Positions 17,920 through 30,150 are shown, counted from the first letter of the stretch. The stretch: 64,000 nt of DNA from Hormiphora californensis (GCA_020137815.1 CM035350.1:10204947-10268946); one strand, 5' to 3'. Made by a program: numbers and translations. The notes: generated by a model from the letters alone, not told the origin.

Positions 17920-20900
17920 ATGAATAAAAAGGCGGGGCTAACCGAGAAAGACATAGTTGTTCATCATTGTTGATCCATTATGTGGAGAGCTGGTTTCTAA
18001 TAAATGAGGTTTCCAACATGAAATTAAAAGTTAAGGAACATTCTTCAGAGCTTCTCAAGGCAGCAATATACGTTAATAGAGTTAGAAAGAATTAAGTTGT
18101 TAAGGACTGGAAAACCAAAAGTTAACTAACACAAGAAACACAAGTTGTCAAAAAATAAGGTAAAGGGTTAAGACACAAAACATATGGTAAAGGGTAAAGC
18201 AAGATTTACAAGTAGTTACTAAGTTAGATATTGTCAGATAAGGATCTGATTTATACCAGTTAGATATTGTCAGATAAGGATCTGGCTACAAGATATATAT
18301 TGCGAGATAAGGACGTGGTGTAACTGGACCTCATGACGCACGTTGTTTCGCTAAAGAGGAGTTAGTAACGACACTACTAAGGACCTGTTACTAGATCTAA
18401 ATATTATAAGGTGGATACCTGTAAGCTGAAACTAAGGAGAATTGATTGCAGGAATGTGTAGCTGAATGTGTAGTGGCATCAAACTAGACATTTGGTGGTT
18501 TGACTTTGGAGTCATGGGATGAATACCATTTACTAACAGCAGCTTCTCTCTAACAATCTTTGCTAAGTTGGGTAGAGAACAGTAGCTGGTGAGGAAGTAA
18601 AAGAATAAAGAGCTTTATAGACGTGGGCAATCGTATCTTGATTATTTAACTTTGGTGGATTTTGAACTTTCAAAATAAAGAAAGTATGCAAACAGACATT
18701 TTATAACAGTATTGTATGCACTATGCTTCCTGACAGGCATAATCGCATATAGGCGTATAGAAGTTGAAGGCATACAATGTGTAAAATGTGACTGTACATT
18801 GTGACTGTACATTGTGACTGTACATTGTTTGGTATTTGGTAGGCGTGTCACAGCTTATTGTTCTACAAGTACAAATCTACAAGTATACAACGAGAAAATG
18901 AAGATGTTGGCAGATAGAGAGCGAGACTGAGTAGAGAGAGATGGGTGTTAGGGTGAGTCTGGTACTTGTGTGTAATACATGACAGTATTATAGAAGAGCT
19001 CTTTGATGTGTATTTGCTGTGTGTATTATACACTTGCCGTGCTGGGTATATCTTTTGATCGGATAGCGTAGTGGTATAGGGTTTTTTATATACTCAACAA
19101 GGTCTTGTATAGTGCAGCTGATGAGGACTGGTGGTATGTCATATGCAGTACCGATATATAGTGAAGATGGTGCTGGTTATACACATGATAGTAATCAATA
19201 TGATTAGTTATCACGGGGCTATATGAGTTAGCGATATGTGATGTTAGGTGATGTACCAAATAATTTGTTGAGTAAGGGGTGACATGTACCAAAGGTTCTG
19301 CGTCTTTCTTGACGACGGTTCACGATGACGATGGGGTTTTTATCATACAACACAGGCAATATACGAGTATTAATCAACTGACTTGGCTTACATATTGGAA
19401 TGGCTCGTTTGGAATGGATGGCTAACAAAGTCCTACTAACTACTTATATGTCTACAATGGCTTCTACTGATTCCAATATATAGCCTGCACTTATATTCCT
19501 GTATTATGTCGAGTATGATTTGGCTGATTATCATGGGGTATTGGAGGCATGCTGATTGCAGTTATGTACTCAAATCAAGCCTCTGATTATATTTGATGGG
19601 TCTCATACAGAGACTGCAGAGTTCTGTATTTACAGTTATTAATTAAAACTCATACTCATTATGTATGTGCAATGTGCATACTCATTAGATATAATAATTA
19701 CAAACAGCTGATGGCAAAATTATGGGAATCAGCCTCCGAAGCTATAGTCAAATATACCAAAATGTATTCTCTATCCTCTTAGATTAAAATTAGAATTTTC
19801 ACTCATTCAGAAATCGAGGGGTTTCAATAAAAGATCTTTGCAAAGCAGCTCTCTTTTCTATCTCCCTATTTCCTAATAGTGATCTCCCTGAAGCAACTTG
19901 ACGCGAAAGCCTTTGAACTAGCAGAATGTGTGGCGGTATATGTACCAGTAAAGCAGGTAGAATCTACCTAGAATTACTGTAGATACACTAGATAGAAGCT
20001 GCCAATTAGCACTCCTCTTTATTACAGTACTGATTAGCATTAGTAGTACCATGTATGATATATACTGTACAGATGACGCAAGACATTCTGCAAATTTCAG
20101 CAACACTTCCTTGCATACAATACAACTCCTATTGTCTAGAGACAATGAGAGAGAAGTATAGAGAGAGCTGTCTCTCGTACTACTAATAATTCTCATGGCC
20201 CATATGATTTTAATTATCACTATGACGTAGCATGGGACGCTTTACAAAAATTAGTATTTTAGTTGCTGTGAATTGGGGATGAAGTTGAAAAGTACACGAC
20301 TAAGTTCCAAATTACTATTGGTGAAGTAGTACTGTAGTAGTGCAATGAAATAGCAGTAGTGGTAATGTGAAAAGGCCCTGCACTGGTAGGACTGTTAAAT
20401 AGGCAGGGGAGGAAGTTGTAATTATTACTAATTAGTACACTACCAAATTAAAACACTAGCAACTAGGAGAACAGCGTTCCCAACGAGAGATTGAGAACGG
20501 CTAACAATTTTTGGAAAAACAATGTAACAGTAGTCACTGCGCTGGCAAGCGCAGAGTTGGTCATTAATTCACCATGGTAACCAACTAGAAAATATGGACA
20601 TGTGACGCATGTCCAAAAACAATATGTGTTGGAAAAGTGAAAATTAGCTTGGGTCAGAAATGCGATAAATTGCAACAGAGGATAATTTGGAGGTGTTAAA
20701 GAAAGCCGTAAAAATAGGGAGGCATTATGAGGCTGTACATGAGGTATAGGACAAAGGGGGCAGACACAAGACATTATAAAACGAGGGGGAGGCAGACATT
20801 ATAAAAGGTTCCTAGTACTACTATACCAGTGTACAAATAGAGCTAAACGATGTGACGTGTGATGTGCAGGTGCAGCTACACACGTGTAAAGAGTATAACT

Positions 20901-20990
20901 ACACGGCAAGTTCAAACCTATTCAGCATGTCAGTATAATGTTGCAAATACAAAATTAGTTTTATTACATCTTATGTATACATCCTATTAT
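17920..20990. other. About 3 kb without recognised genes
   Basis: AT-rich. It holds a duplicated GTTAGATATTGTCAGATAAG near 18225 and 18260, and three copies of GACTGTACATTGT near 18790. No coding pattern, RNA gene or element boundary could be supported. Confidence 0.4.
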
Positions 20991-21216
20991 TTCAAACTTT
21001 TCAACACTACTTTAAACAAATTAATTTGAGGTTCCGTTCAACTGCTCCTCGTTACTCTTCTAAGACTTCTGCTCAATCCCCCTCTTTTCAAGACAAGACA
21101 AGCCTGGTGTTCCTGTCTCTTTCTAAGTTGGGCAGATCTTGGGAGACCTCGTTGAGCCAAATCCAGGAAGCCAAATCTTGGTGGATCGGATCCTCGCGCC
21201 ACTGTTACAGGATAGA

Positions 21217-22523
21217 ATGTCGGGATTGGCACCCCAGTATGAAAGTGGAACGAAGAAGGACTTCGAAGGTAAGCTCCTTGTCACGAGCTTCTCTGACAAA
21301 TGTAAAGGCAGTACAGTGTGGAAGAAATTGGAGGAGGATGCTGGTACCCCGGGTGAGACTATGGATGCTCCAGGTGGACCTACGAAGAAGGATCTTTGGC
21401 AGATGTTGATTATGTGTTACCGGATGCTTCCGGACAGTTCCCGGTGTCCTACACCATCATCAGATTCTGGAGTCTCGATTTCAAGTGATGATCTGAAGGA
21501 TGGTTTCTCAAAACTGAAGCAAGAGTTGATGGATAGCCTACCTGGACTCATGGCCCCAGTAGTCAATGAGATATTGAAGAAGAACCGAGAGGAGAGTGAA
21601 GTAACGTGTAGTTCTGGTCAGCAGGAGAAGAAAGCTGCACCAGCTACCCCTGTGAAACGGTATATGAGCATCAAAGACAGCAATGAGGAAGGAGTGACAC
21701 CAATGTGTGAGGAGAAGTGGAAAATGGTAGTGAAACCGAAGGTCGTGAAAGCTCTGAAGAACATCCCGTCTTGGACACTTCGGTGAACAGGAAGGGCACT
21801 CAGTTGTTTTTTGCAACTGATGATGACCTCAAAGAAGCAGAGAAAGTGCTGTCCCCGTTTCTGAATGTTACTCCGTTTGTTGAGAAGCAGAAGAAGATGG
21901 ATCCTCGGGTATTGATTTCCGATCTGGACCATGACCTGTTGAACAAAGAGGTGCTATTGGACGCCATCTTGAGTGATAAGAATGAAGTGGTGAAGAGGCT
22001 ATATGAGTCTGGGCAGGCTGTCAGTGTCATTCATGTTAACACTGCTGGGAGGTATGCGGTGCTCAAGGTTACACCTGATATACGAGACGCCATTGCTGAT
22101 AATCGAGATAGGATTTTCCTGAAGTTAAGACAGCACATTGTGAAGGACAGATTCTACGTTACTCAGTGTTTCCACTGCCAGCGTTATGGACACGTAGCTG
22201 GATCTGTCTATTGTCCGAGTAAAGATAAAAGCGCCACCTGTGCCTTCTGTGCAGGAGATCATGACACCAGACAATGTAGGGCGAAGAGTGGAAATGAACT
22301 CAATCGGATGAAGTGTGTAAACTGTGATGTTGGAGGTAGTAAGGATGACAAGAAGTATGCGAAATCCCATCCAGCATCAAGTAACTTGTGTCCGCATTAT
22401 GTTAATGCTCGAGGAAGACTGATGGAAAACACAAGTGGTGTCAGTAAGGAGAGAAAAAACGCTTATCTGACGAGGGCGTGGGAGGAACTGAAGGTAAAGA
22501 GACGTGGCGTGTTGGCACACTAA
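21217..22523 (+). CDS. LINE ORF1 protein (nucleic-acid-binding, Cys-rich), one frame break
   Basis: The first part (ATG 21217 to stop 21786) and the second part (open from 21717 to stop 22523) are in different frames and overlap, implying an indel near 21770. The second part has retroviral-type zinc knuckles: CFHCQRYGHVAGSVYC, CAFCAGDHDTRQC and CVNC. An upstream acidic/basic region lacks known folds. ORF1 proteins bind element RNA. The ORF2 frame begins before this stop. Confidence 0.8.
22454..22460 (+). promoter_or_regulatory. Candidate -1 ribosomal frameshift heptamer A AAA AAC at the ORF1/ORF2 overlap
   Basis: In the ORF1 frame the bases read ..A|AAA|AAC.., the canonical X XXY YYZ register. 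A -1 slip places ribosomes in the ORF2 frame, which is open from 22460 onwards. ORF2 has no ATG before its endonuclease motif TLNVHS (first ATG at 22538), so frameshifting would supply the missing N-terminus. Confidence 0.6.
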
Positions 22524-25438
22524 ATGTGCACTCGATAATGAATAAAACGTCTGGGGTTATAGCGCATCTTGAAGACATGGAATGTGATATCTGTCTGATT
22601 CAGGAAACCTACTTGAAGACTAGTGATACCGCGAAACTTCAGGAGATAAGAGACTATGGCTGGAATATTTTCTCATCCCCTAGGGCGGAGAGGGCAGGAG
22701 GCGGTATTGGGATACTCTACAGGGATGGAGTTAAGATGAAACTACCACCAGTGAGGAAATTTAAATCGTTCCAGATTCAGGAGATTTTAATTGGTAATGG
22801 AATGGACCTTACTCGGATATGTAATGTTTACAGACCGCCCTATACCGGTAAAGCTAGGTTCACTGAAGCGAAGTTCCTAGAGGAATTCACAGACTATCTC
22901 TCAGAGCTAGTATTGAAGACTGGTCTTCCCCTTATTATGGGAGACTTTAACTTTCAATGGCAGGATAGGGACAACTTCTACACTAAGAAGCTTGCTGAAC
23001 TCCTGGACTCACATGAGTTTTCTCAGCTTGTCCCCAGGCAACCAACACACAACCGTGGAGGCACTCTTGACCTGGTTATATGTCCAAAGGAGGTAGAGGA
23101 GAAAGTTAAATCTGTGGAAATACATCCTGAGGGAACAGAGTCTGACCATTTTCTTGTTCTGAGTGAAGTCGTACTGGAGACTAAGGTTGGAAACCTACAG
23201 CAACGGGATCGAGTTAACACCTACAGAGACTTTAAATCAGTGGACCCGGTATTGTTCATGAGGGCCCTCAGAGGAAGTGGCCTTGAAGGACGGTTTGATT
23301 TGGATTCCCCAGATGATTTGTTTGAGATCTATGAAAGAGAACTGAAGGAGTTAGTAGATAGTTTTGTCCCTTTGAAGAGAAGAAAGAAAGTGAAAAAGGT
23401 TCGCCCGTGGAGAGACAATGATGATGTCAGGGATGCGCTAAGAAGACGTCGGACTGCAGAGAGGACTTGGAGAAGCAAGAAGACGCCTGTTACGAAGATG
23501 CAGTATAACGTGATGAAGAAGATGTTTAGTAGAGTTGATAAGGAAGCGAGGACTAACTATCTGAAAGAAGATCTTGAAGAATCAAAAGGGGATTCCAAAG
23601 CGTTACAGAGGAAACTAAATCGACTACTTGGAAACAGTGAGGTGTTGTTGCCGGATGTGGATTGTGATCGTAAACTGGCCGAGGATTTTGCGGACTTCTT
23701 TACTGGAAAAGTGGAAAAAATCAGGAACTCAGTGAAGGCAGATGTGGACTTTCCTGCGGAGGATGTGGACTCTCTTGTGGACCTGGATAAGGATTGTATT
23801 CTTGAGGAATTCAGGGAAGTCTCTGAGGATGAGATGAAGAGGATCATTAAGAATATGTCGGATAAAACGTGTGATCTTGATCTTATACCGACATGGTTGA
23901 TCAAAGAGTGCGTGGAAGTTTTTGCTCCACTCTTTACTAAGATTATCAATTCTTCTATCCGTCAAGGTATTGTTCCAGAATTGTTCCAGCAAGCACTGGT
24001 TTTTCCAACTATCAAGAACCCCTATGGTGATCGTGATAGCCTTTCCAACTACCGTCCTGTGTCTAACCTTCCCTTTGTCTCTAAGGTTCTAGAGAAAGTT
24101 GTCCTTGATCAACTGAATCAGGCTCTGAATGAAAATGACCTACTCAACTCTCACCAGTCAGGATATAGAGTTGGTCATTCCTGTGAAACTCTACTCATGG
24201 GGATGTTTGATGATCTACTGCAGGAGATGGATAAGGGAAATGTTGTAGCTCTACTCCTTTTGGACATGAGTGCAGCGTTCGACACGGTTGACCATGCTAA
24301 ACTTGTGGATGTTTTGAGAAGGAGATTTGGAATAAGAGGAACAGCACTCAAGTGGTTTACTAGCTATCTTGGACTGAGGAACTTCAGAGTCAACGTTAGA
24401 GGAGAACTATCGAAGATTATCTACTTGATTTGTGGAGTGCCACAAGGGTCCCTTCTCGGACCGGTTTTGTTTCTTTTATATGTTGAGGAACTACAGGATC
24501 TGGTACACAAGTATGGACTCAAAATCAAACTCTATGCGGATGACTCTCAAATCTATGTGAGTCTAGTCCCTCTTGATGAAAGTGGATGGAGTATCACGAG
24601 GAGGAAAGTTGAAGAGTGTCTTGATCAGATCAAGACTTGGATGGTTCAGCATTGGCTGAAGTGTAATGAGTCGAAGACGGAGCTCCTTCTTCTAGGGAAG
24701 AGCAGTGCCATTGACAAGCTGGCTTTTGAGCCCTGTATTAGGTTTGGGGATGCAGAGATCTACCCAGTTGACTTCACAGGTACTACCGGAAAGACTCTGG
24801 GTATTTATATGGATGAGAACCTGACATTGGAACGTCAGGTGAACAGTGTCAGAAGAAACTGTGGAATGCTACTGAGGAATTTATGGCAAGTCCACCGATG
24901 CCTGGACTTCTCTACCAGAATCCTTCTTGTTAAGCAGCTGGTTATATCCCGCTTGGATTACTGCAATGTCCTCTACGGAGGTTTGCCAATGAAGCTCATC
25001 TCTCGGTTACAGAAAGTGCTCAACTCTTGTATAAGGTTTATCTATGGGCTCCACGGTCATCAAGAGGACTACCTCCCTTACATGAGAGAAACCCACATTC
25101 TCCCTGTGGAGCAACGGGTGATCTTTAAGGCCTGTCTCATGGCCTATAAGATTGTACATGGAATTGCTCCAGATTACCTCATTGAGCAAATACCTACAGA
25201 TATCGTTGATGTTACTTGCCGTACCAGATCGACTGCTGTTCCAGACCCTTATAAGCTCCAGTACCCGAAGCTGTCGAGCATTAATGCAAATTCTAAACTG
25301 AGGAAAAGGAGACCATCTGTTCTCCTGCCAGATCTGTGGAATGCACTCCCCCTTGAGTTGCGATCTCGGCCTGCTGTGGAATCTTTCAAAACGGGGTTAA
25401 AGACAAGATTGTTTGTGGATGCCTTTGGATCGGGCTAG
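22460..25438 (+). CDS. LINE ORF2: AP-type endonuclease plus reverse transcriptase
   Basis: About 990 residues. The N-terminal AP-like endonuclease shows TLNVHSI, LIQETY, MGDFNF and the SDHF terminal motif (residues about 10-235). The reverse transcriptase follows at about 480-740, with NYRPVSNLPFVSKVLEKVV, SAAFDTVDH, GVPQGSLLGPVLF and the catalytic YADD at about residue 686. A C-terminal thumb/connection region ends at the stop. There is no RNase H domain. The set is typical of the CR1/jockey group. No internal stops or frameshifts are seen. The natural start is unclear because no ATG precedes the endonuclease motif. Confidence 0.92.
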   Translation, partial: RLSDEGVGGTEGKETWRVGTLNVHSIMNKTSGVIAHLEDMECDICLIQETYLKTSDTAKLQEIRDYGWNIFSSPRAERAGGGIGILYRDGVKMKLPPVRKFKSFQIQEILIGNGMDLTRICNVYRPPYTGKARFTEAKFLEEFTDYLSELVLKTGLPLIMGDFNFQWQDRDNFYTKKLAELLDSHEFSQLVPRQPTHNRGGTLDLVICPKEVEEKVKSVEIHPEGTESDHFLVLSEVVLETKVGNLQQRDRVNTYRDFKSVDPVLFMRALRGSGLEGRFDLDSPDDLFEIYERELKELVDSFVPLKRRKKVKKVRPWRDNDDVRDALRRRRTAERTWRSKKTPVTKMQYNVMKKMFSRVDKEARTNYLKEDLEESKGDSKALQRKLNRLLGNSEVLLPDVDCDRKLAEDFADFFTGKVEKIRNSVKADVDFPAEDVDSLVDLDKDCILEEFREVSEDEMKRIIKNMSDKTCDLDLIPTWLIKECVEVFAPLFTKIINSSIRQGIVPELFQQALVFPTIKNPYGDRDSLSNYRPVSNLPFVSKVLEKVVLDQLNQALNENDLLNSHQSGYRVGHSCETLLMGMFDDLLQEMDKGNVVALLLLDMSAAFDTVDHAKLVDVLRRRFGIRGTALKWFTSYLGLRNFRVNVRGELSKIIYLICGVPQGSLLGPVLFLLYVEELQDLVHKYGLKIKLYADDSQIYVSLVPLDESGWSITRRKVEECLDQIKTWMVQHWLKCNESKTELLLLGKSSAIDKLAFEPCIRFGDAEIYPVDFTGTTGKTLGIYMDENLTLERQVNSVRRNCGMLLRNLWQVHRCLDFSTRILLVKQLVISRLDYCNVLYGGLPMKLISRLQKVLNSCIRFIYGLHGHQEDYLPYMRETHILPVEQRVIFKACLMAYKIVHGIAPDYLIEQIPTDIVDVTCRTRSTAVPDPYKLQYPKLSSINANSKLRKRRPSVLLPDLWNALPLELRSRPAVESFKTGLKTRLFVDAFGSG

Positions 25439-26206
25439 TTTCGGTTGTTTTTCCTTTTTCCAGCCTACATCTTTTCTCGGTACCTACTCCTCTCATCCCG
25501 CTGTACTGTCTAGCGTAAGTATTGTACTTAGGTCTGTATCTTACCTCGTGACAAGTTTTTAACTGATCTTTATTCGATGGGTTTGCAGCATGAGTGAAGC
25601 ACGAGTGTGTAATTTTATTCCGATTTTCAGTTATCCAGTTGTTCAGAATCTGTTGTCTGAACATTTGATCTGTGTCTATATTTGGAGTGATGAAGTGACA
25701 GTGGTGACATATATCCTGTGGCCTTTTTTCGAGTTTTTTCTATTTTAGTCTGTTATGAGCCTAATCTGTTTTCCACTTATGTGAGCCGGATAATTTGGAT
25801 TTTTCCACCGTTTTTTTGTTTGAGTCTCTATATTTGGGTTAAGAGTTAGTTAACTGCTCTGAGTTTCCTCCAGTGGCAGCATCTGTAAAGCTCTGCTGTC
25901 CCTGTAGAATATGGGCAGGATATAAGTTTGAATATTATTATTATTATTATTATTATAGCAGGCCAATTGTAAAACACAGATTAGCATATAAGTCCAAATT
26001 AAGAGCTCTCTCTCTAATATGGCGTTAATAGCTGAACGATACCTAAAAGCAAAACAATTCTCCAATGAATTTAAATTACTTCGCAAGTTTTCCTGCTATA
26101 TGGATGATATAAATGGTTCTCACTGGAAACATTAAATCATTACTATAAAGGGGCCAGCTAAAACAAAACTCTTTTGTTTTAGACACACGAGGAAAAAGAA
26201 GGAGAG

Positions 26207-26213
26207 AAAGAGA

Positions 26214-26284
<71 letters not shown>

Positions 26285-26300
26285 TGTGTGTGTGTGAGAG
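26207..26300. repeat. (AG)n microsatellite with short (GT)n tail
   Basis: About 75 bp of AG followed by TGTGTGTGTGTGTG. Confidence 0.95.
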
Positions 26301-27145
26301 AGATAGACTGAGTGCATAAATTATGATGTAAGTCCCATTTACAACCTTAATTATAAGCCACAGACACACGGGCCGGGTTAATGAACCAACGTTAAAGCCC
26401 GGTCATTATAAACCAACGTTTGGTTGGGGTAAAATTCACGTGCCTTTGGAGGAACAGGCCAGAAATTGTTACAGTCGGACCCCGATTTAATAAAACGTGA
26501 TTTACTTCTTAAGGTTTTAACGATTAACATGATACCTAAAGCTAACTTTTTAACCATTTTCCGTATCTAGATATCGATTTACTGGAAGAAAAGTCTTTAT
26601 GAAGAGTTAGATAGATGCAATAAGACATTTCTCTGATTAACTGTCGACGATAAAATCTAAATTTGAAGTTACCAGTAATTTGGCAAATGATTTTAGATTA
26701 ATCTTAATTACCGGACCGTACAAGTCATAAACGGAAGAAAATAAAGCGCTTGTTCAAATACTCTGGAAAGTGAAAGGGAAGACTCAAGCGTAAAATTTCA
26801 CATTTTGGGACTGAAATGCACCGCGGGTCGACTGATTCAAGAAGAATAGTTACACAACACATGTTGTACCTGCTAGCGTGTTCTGTAAATGTACTAATTC
26901 ATTACACACCAGCATGTACACATGTGATGCCCATTATAGTCATTGCCATGATTAATATACCATCCACTAAAGACCATCTAGAATGGAAGGGTTTTGTGAA
27001 CAGTGCCATTGCAGACAAATAACTTTGATAAGTACTTAAAAAGGTAAATAAACTAAGGTAAATAACTAAATGCTAGAACTCGCTCCCAAGATGCGGGGGC
27101 CAAGAATGGTGGTTTGGGCAATGAAATCTTTTATGTAGCACAAGC
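26301..27145. other. No gene identified
   Basis: AT-rich sequence without a coding pattern. A short inverted AACCAACGTT motif occurs twice near 26380-26420. Confidence 0.35.
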
Positions 27146-27147
27146 TC

Positions 27148-27149
<2 letters not shown>

Positions 27150-27186
<37 letters not shown>

Positions 27187-27187
27187 T

Positions 27188-27244
<57 letters not shown>

Positions 27245-27345
27245 GAGGAGATCTCAGGACTAGGACTAGGAGTGTGGGAAAATTAATGAACCACCTTAGA
27301 GAGGGTGAGAGAGACAGAGACAGAGAGAGAGAGAGAGACAGAGAG
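27150..27345. repeat. (AG)n microsatellites, interrupted
   Basis: Two AG-rich blocks (27150-27248 and 27296-27345) are separated by about 50 bp of unique sequence. Confidence 0.92.
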
Positions 27346-28229
27346 GGAATGAAAAGTAAAATATATACAGTCACAAAATATATTATGTGAATATTAGCCT
27401 ATAAAAGATCTGTGAGGTCTGTATATTTTGTGGGAGGTCTCTCATCGTAGGATTCATTGCATCGGAAAGTGAACGAAAGTTAGAAATAAGGAGAATATTC
27501 TTGTGAAAGAAAATATGGAGTGCGTTTGAGTTAAATCTACATATTAGATACACCAAGTGTAAACAGCCCGACTATGAAGACCTCACTATTAGTCGCCTTA
27601 GCTTTCGAAACAGCGTCTCATATCCAACTCTATTATAGATAATGTCGTCTCCTTGGTAATCAAAAGCAATATTAAAACGAAAGTACTTGGTTTCATATCC
27701 ACTTCAATCTAAGACTTCATATATCACTTCATATATCACTAATATAATGAGTCGATATATCGCCGACACGCTAATAATCTAATATAAAGTAGCAACAAAC
27801 TATTTAGTTATTAAAACAAAAGTACGTGATATTAAGTACTGACATAGTAAGTTACTGAATTTAAGATTATTTCTTGTGGCCGCGTTCAAGTCATTTCTTT
27901 TAAACGGTTTTCCTGGAGGCTAAGCACTTGCTTTATAATGACATAATTAATGTCTAAACTCAACAGCTACAATATACGTTGAAAACAAAAATTAGTCGTA
28001 TTCAGTACAGGGTTGGTGAAAAAAGAGGACTCTAATATAGAGCATGATCGTTGATACTAGTTGGTAAAAGGGAGATCCAGTATTAGAGCTGTCTGACAAT
28101 GGAGCACACAGTAACTCCGTACAGTATAGTACATCCAATATCTACAAAATGAGCCGCATGGTTGGTATCTAATATCTAGATAGATCAAAGGCTATATCTA
28201 CTTGGATGTGTGAAGTTTTTGAGGTGTGA

Positions 28230-28380
28230 TATGTACTGCACGTGTTGCTATGCCGGCCTATAAAAGTTATATATATACCGCGAGTGCACATATCACTCCC
28301 GCTGTGCGCGACCATTTGCACGCTGAAATATGCACTGTGCTTCCGCGGGAGCGTGCAGATATAGAGGTAGCGGGATATAA
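28230..28380. repeat. Palindrome-rich segment related in composition to the cloverleaf element at 28.75 kb
   Basis: Contains CACTCCCGC / GCGGGAG inverted pairs and repeated TGCAC/GTGCA words, like the element 400 bp downstream. No clean boundaries are visible. Confidence 0.4.
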
Positions 28381-28745
28381 TTGAGAAATGTGTTTTTACA
28401 CCTTATTCACACACAAACACACCGAATATGACTGACAAGGTACTGCACGACACACAGTCTGCCATTTTACACTCACTCTCCCTCTTTCTCTCACTAATTA
28501 TCCCCTTACACGTTTTGTTGTTTGCTATTTCCAAGAATTCCAATCTCCCTCTCTCGCATCTCTCTCTTTATCTCTCTCTTCTTTTCACTGTTTCAAACTA
28601 TCAGACCTTCTTTCCCTTGTGTGTAACCGGTGTAGAAGTGTATTTTTGTCTAGTTTTGCTTAGTTTGTACCTTGTTTTGTCACATCTCTCTGTGTGTAAT
28701 CACCTAAAATTATGATTGTTTTGCTTGTCATGTGTTTTCTCGCGG

Positions 28746-28933
28746 AATATATACTCAATAACGTCCTGCACGGCATGTGCAAACGCCTCTATATCGCACT
28801 CGTTTCACTCGTGCAATATAGATGTGAAATGCACTCCAGCTCCGCTGTCGTGCATTTCACCTCCATATACGCTCTGCAGTGCAGAGCGTATATGGCGCGC
28901 TTGCACTGCGTGCAGAACGTTATGTACTATATA
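28746..28933. mobile_element. Cloverleaf-like foldback element (three hairpins inside a long closing stem)
   Basis: The outer arms (28746-28771 and 28910-28933; ACTCAATAACGTCCTGCAC against GTGCAGAACGTTATGTACT) pair with few mismatches. An inner stem pairs 28778-28787 with 28894-28905. Inside are three hairpins: 28789-28822, 28824-28859 (arms TGAAATGCAC / GTGCATTTCA) and 28863-28894 (arms CCATATACGCTCTGCA / its complement, essentially perfect). No coding potential. Confidence 0.75.
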
Positions 28934-29082
28934 CACCCTCATTAGTATAGTTGATTTATACATTGATCTAGGGTTCTAGACTGATCTGTTTGGTCCAATT
29001 GTACTTGTAACGTGTTCTTTCTAGTTTCACGATGGAATATTTTTAAAACTTACGTTGTATGTTTATCTTTTCAAATACTTAC

Positions 29083-29172
29083 GAATAAGGAAGTGTGCCT
29101 CCCCAAGATGCTCCTGAAAGTATCGGGTGAGTTCCCACAGAGGGAGTCCTGACATCATCATGGTGCTGGTTG
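29083..29172 (-). CDS. Candidate internal exon of a minus-strand gene (possibly 5' part of the ankyrin gene)
   Basis: Minus strand: acceptor AGTTACCATAG|CAACC, donor CTTATTC|GTAAGT. It encodes STSTMMMSGLPLWELTRYFQ and then EHLGEAHFLI, which looks like folded protein. Phases fit the candidate exons at 37.3 kb (leftover T) and 17.9 kb (leftover C plus GA). The acceptor is tandemly duplicated 26 bp upstream. Confidence 0.45.
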
Positions 29173-29212
29173 CTATGGTAACTAGTTGTTGTTGGTTGCT
29201 ATGGTAACTAGT
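29172..29212 (-). repeat. 26-bp tandem duplication of a candidate 3' splice site
   Basis: GGTTGCTATGGTAACTAGTT is present twice. On the minus strand each copy is an acceptor (AACTAGTTACCATAG|CAACC). Confidence 0.75.
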
Positions 29213-29272
29213 TGTCTGATGGTACAGCTTGTTGTTGCTGGTGTAATAGGCGAGTTACCTTGATATCCGGGT

Positions 29273-30150
29273 CATAATGTGATAGAGAGCTGTAGAAATA
29301 GTACAAACGATTTTAAATTAGGTGGTGGTACAATATAATGAACATATCGAATTTGCGTTTAATTTAGGACGTACGTGCTTTGGCAGACACCTCTTATTTA
29401 TAGTTATAGGTAAAGATATAGTACGGCAGACACCTCTATCGTATCTAAGTAGTAAGGCAGACAAAGCTCGAAAAGAAAAAGCAGTTGTTCAAGAAATCTG
29501 TCATCGGGGAGAAAGCCATAAAATTCTTCGCTTTTGCTTGAGAGAAAACGAGATATAATATATATGTGTGGACTGCAGTTATATTATATATGGTGTAGTC
29601 GAGAGAAGACGAATGACAAGTGGTAAAGTTTCGCCATCTCGTAGTGGATTAGCCAACAACACTTTCAAAATACCTCCATTACTCCATGGATCAAGAGAAC
29701 AAAACTGGACTTTAGCGATTCATTGAAGAGTTGGCACGAGGCCACGTACAGTAATTTGACAGTACTGCACTTGTAAGGGTTGTGGAGGAGAAAAGATCAA
29801 TTAGGATGCCTCTAAACATGGAATAAACGTGTATTTAATGAACAATCGTCCAAACTGCAAGTGCAAAGACATAATAAACACCGGCGAGAATGTCGGAAGT
29901 TCACTATTTTAGAAGTGCAGGGGAAGTGCAACATGGTAGCTGTTTGATGAAGAACATTTCTGAATATTTGAATATGAACTGAAAAAGAACTAAAGAATGA
30001 AGTTTGCCACAAACCGGCTGGTAATGGCTCCTCGATAGTTTTCACGTGTACAATAGTGCGTGGTTCAGGCTTGAAAAGAATGAGAATTCATGAAGCACGT
30101 GTGGATCAGCTGCTTGGCAGGATTAAAGCACAAAGGACCATGGTATCATG
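29273..30150. other. No gene identified
   Basis: Short open frames only. CGGCAGACACCTCT recurs twice near 29390-29430. Nothing else was supported. Confidence 0.35.

Larger units (their letters stand above)
21031..25957 (+). mobile_element. Near-complete CR1/jockey-type non-LTR retrotransposon
   Basis: The element contains a zinc-knuckle ORF1, an EN-RT ORF2, and a 3' end in an (ATT)n tract (about 25933-25957), as in CR1/L2-like elements that use short-repeat tails. The 5' boundary is put at 21031, where a 33-bp sequence shared with 38461-38493 stops. ORF2 is uninterrupted, so the insertion is relatively young. ORF1 carries one apparent frame break near 21770. Confidence 0.88.
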
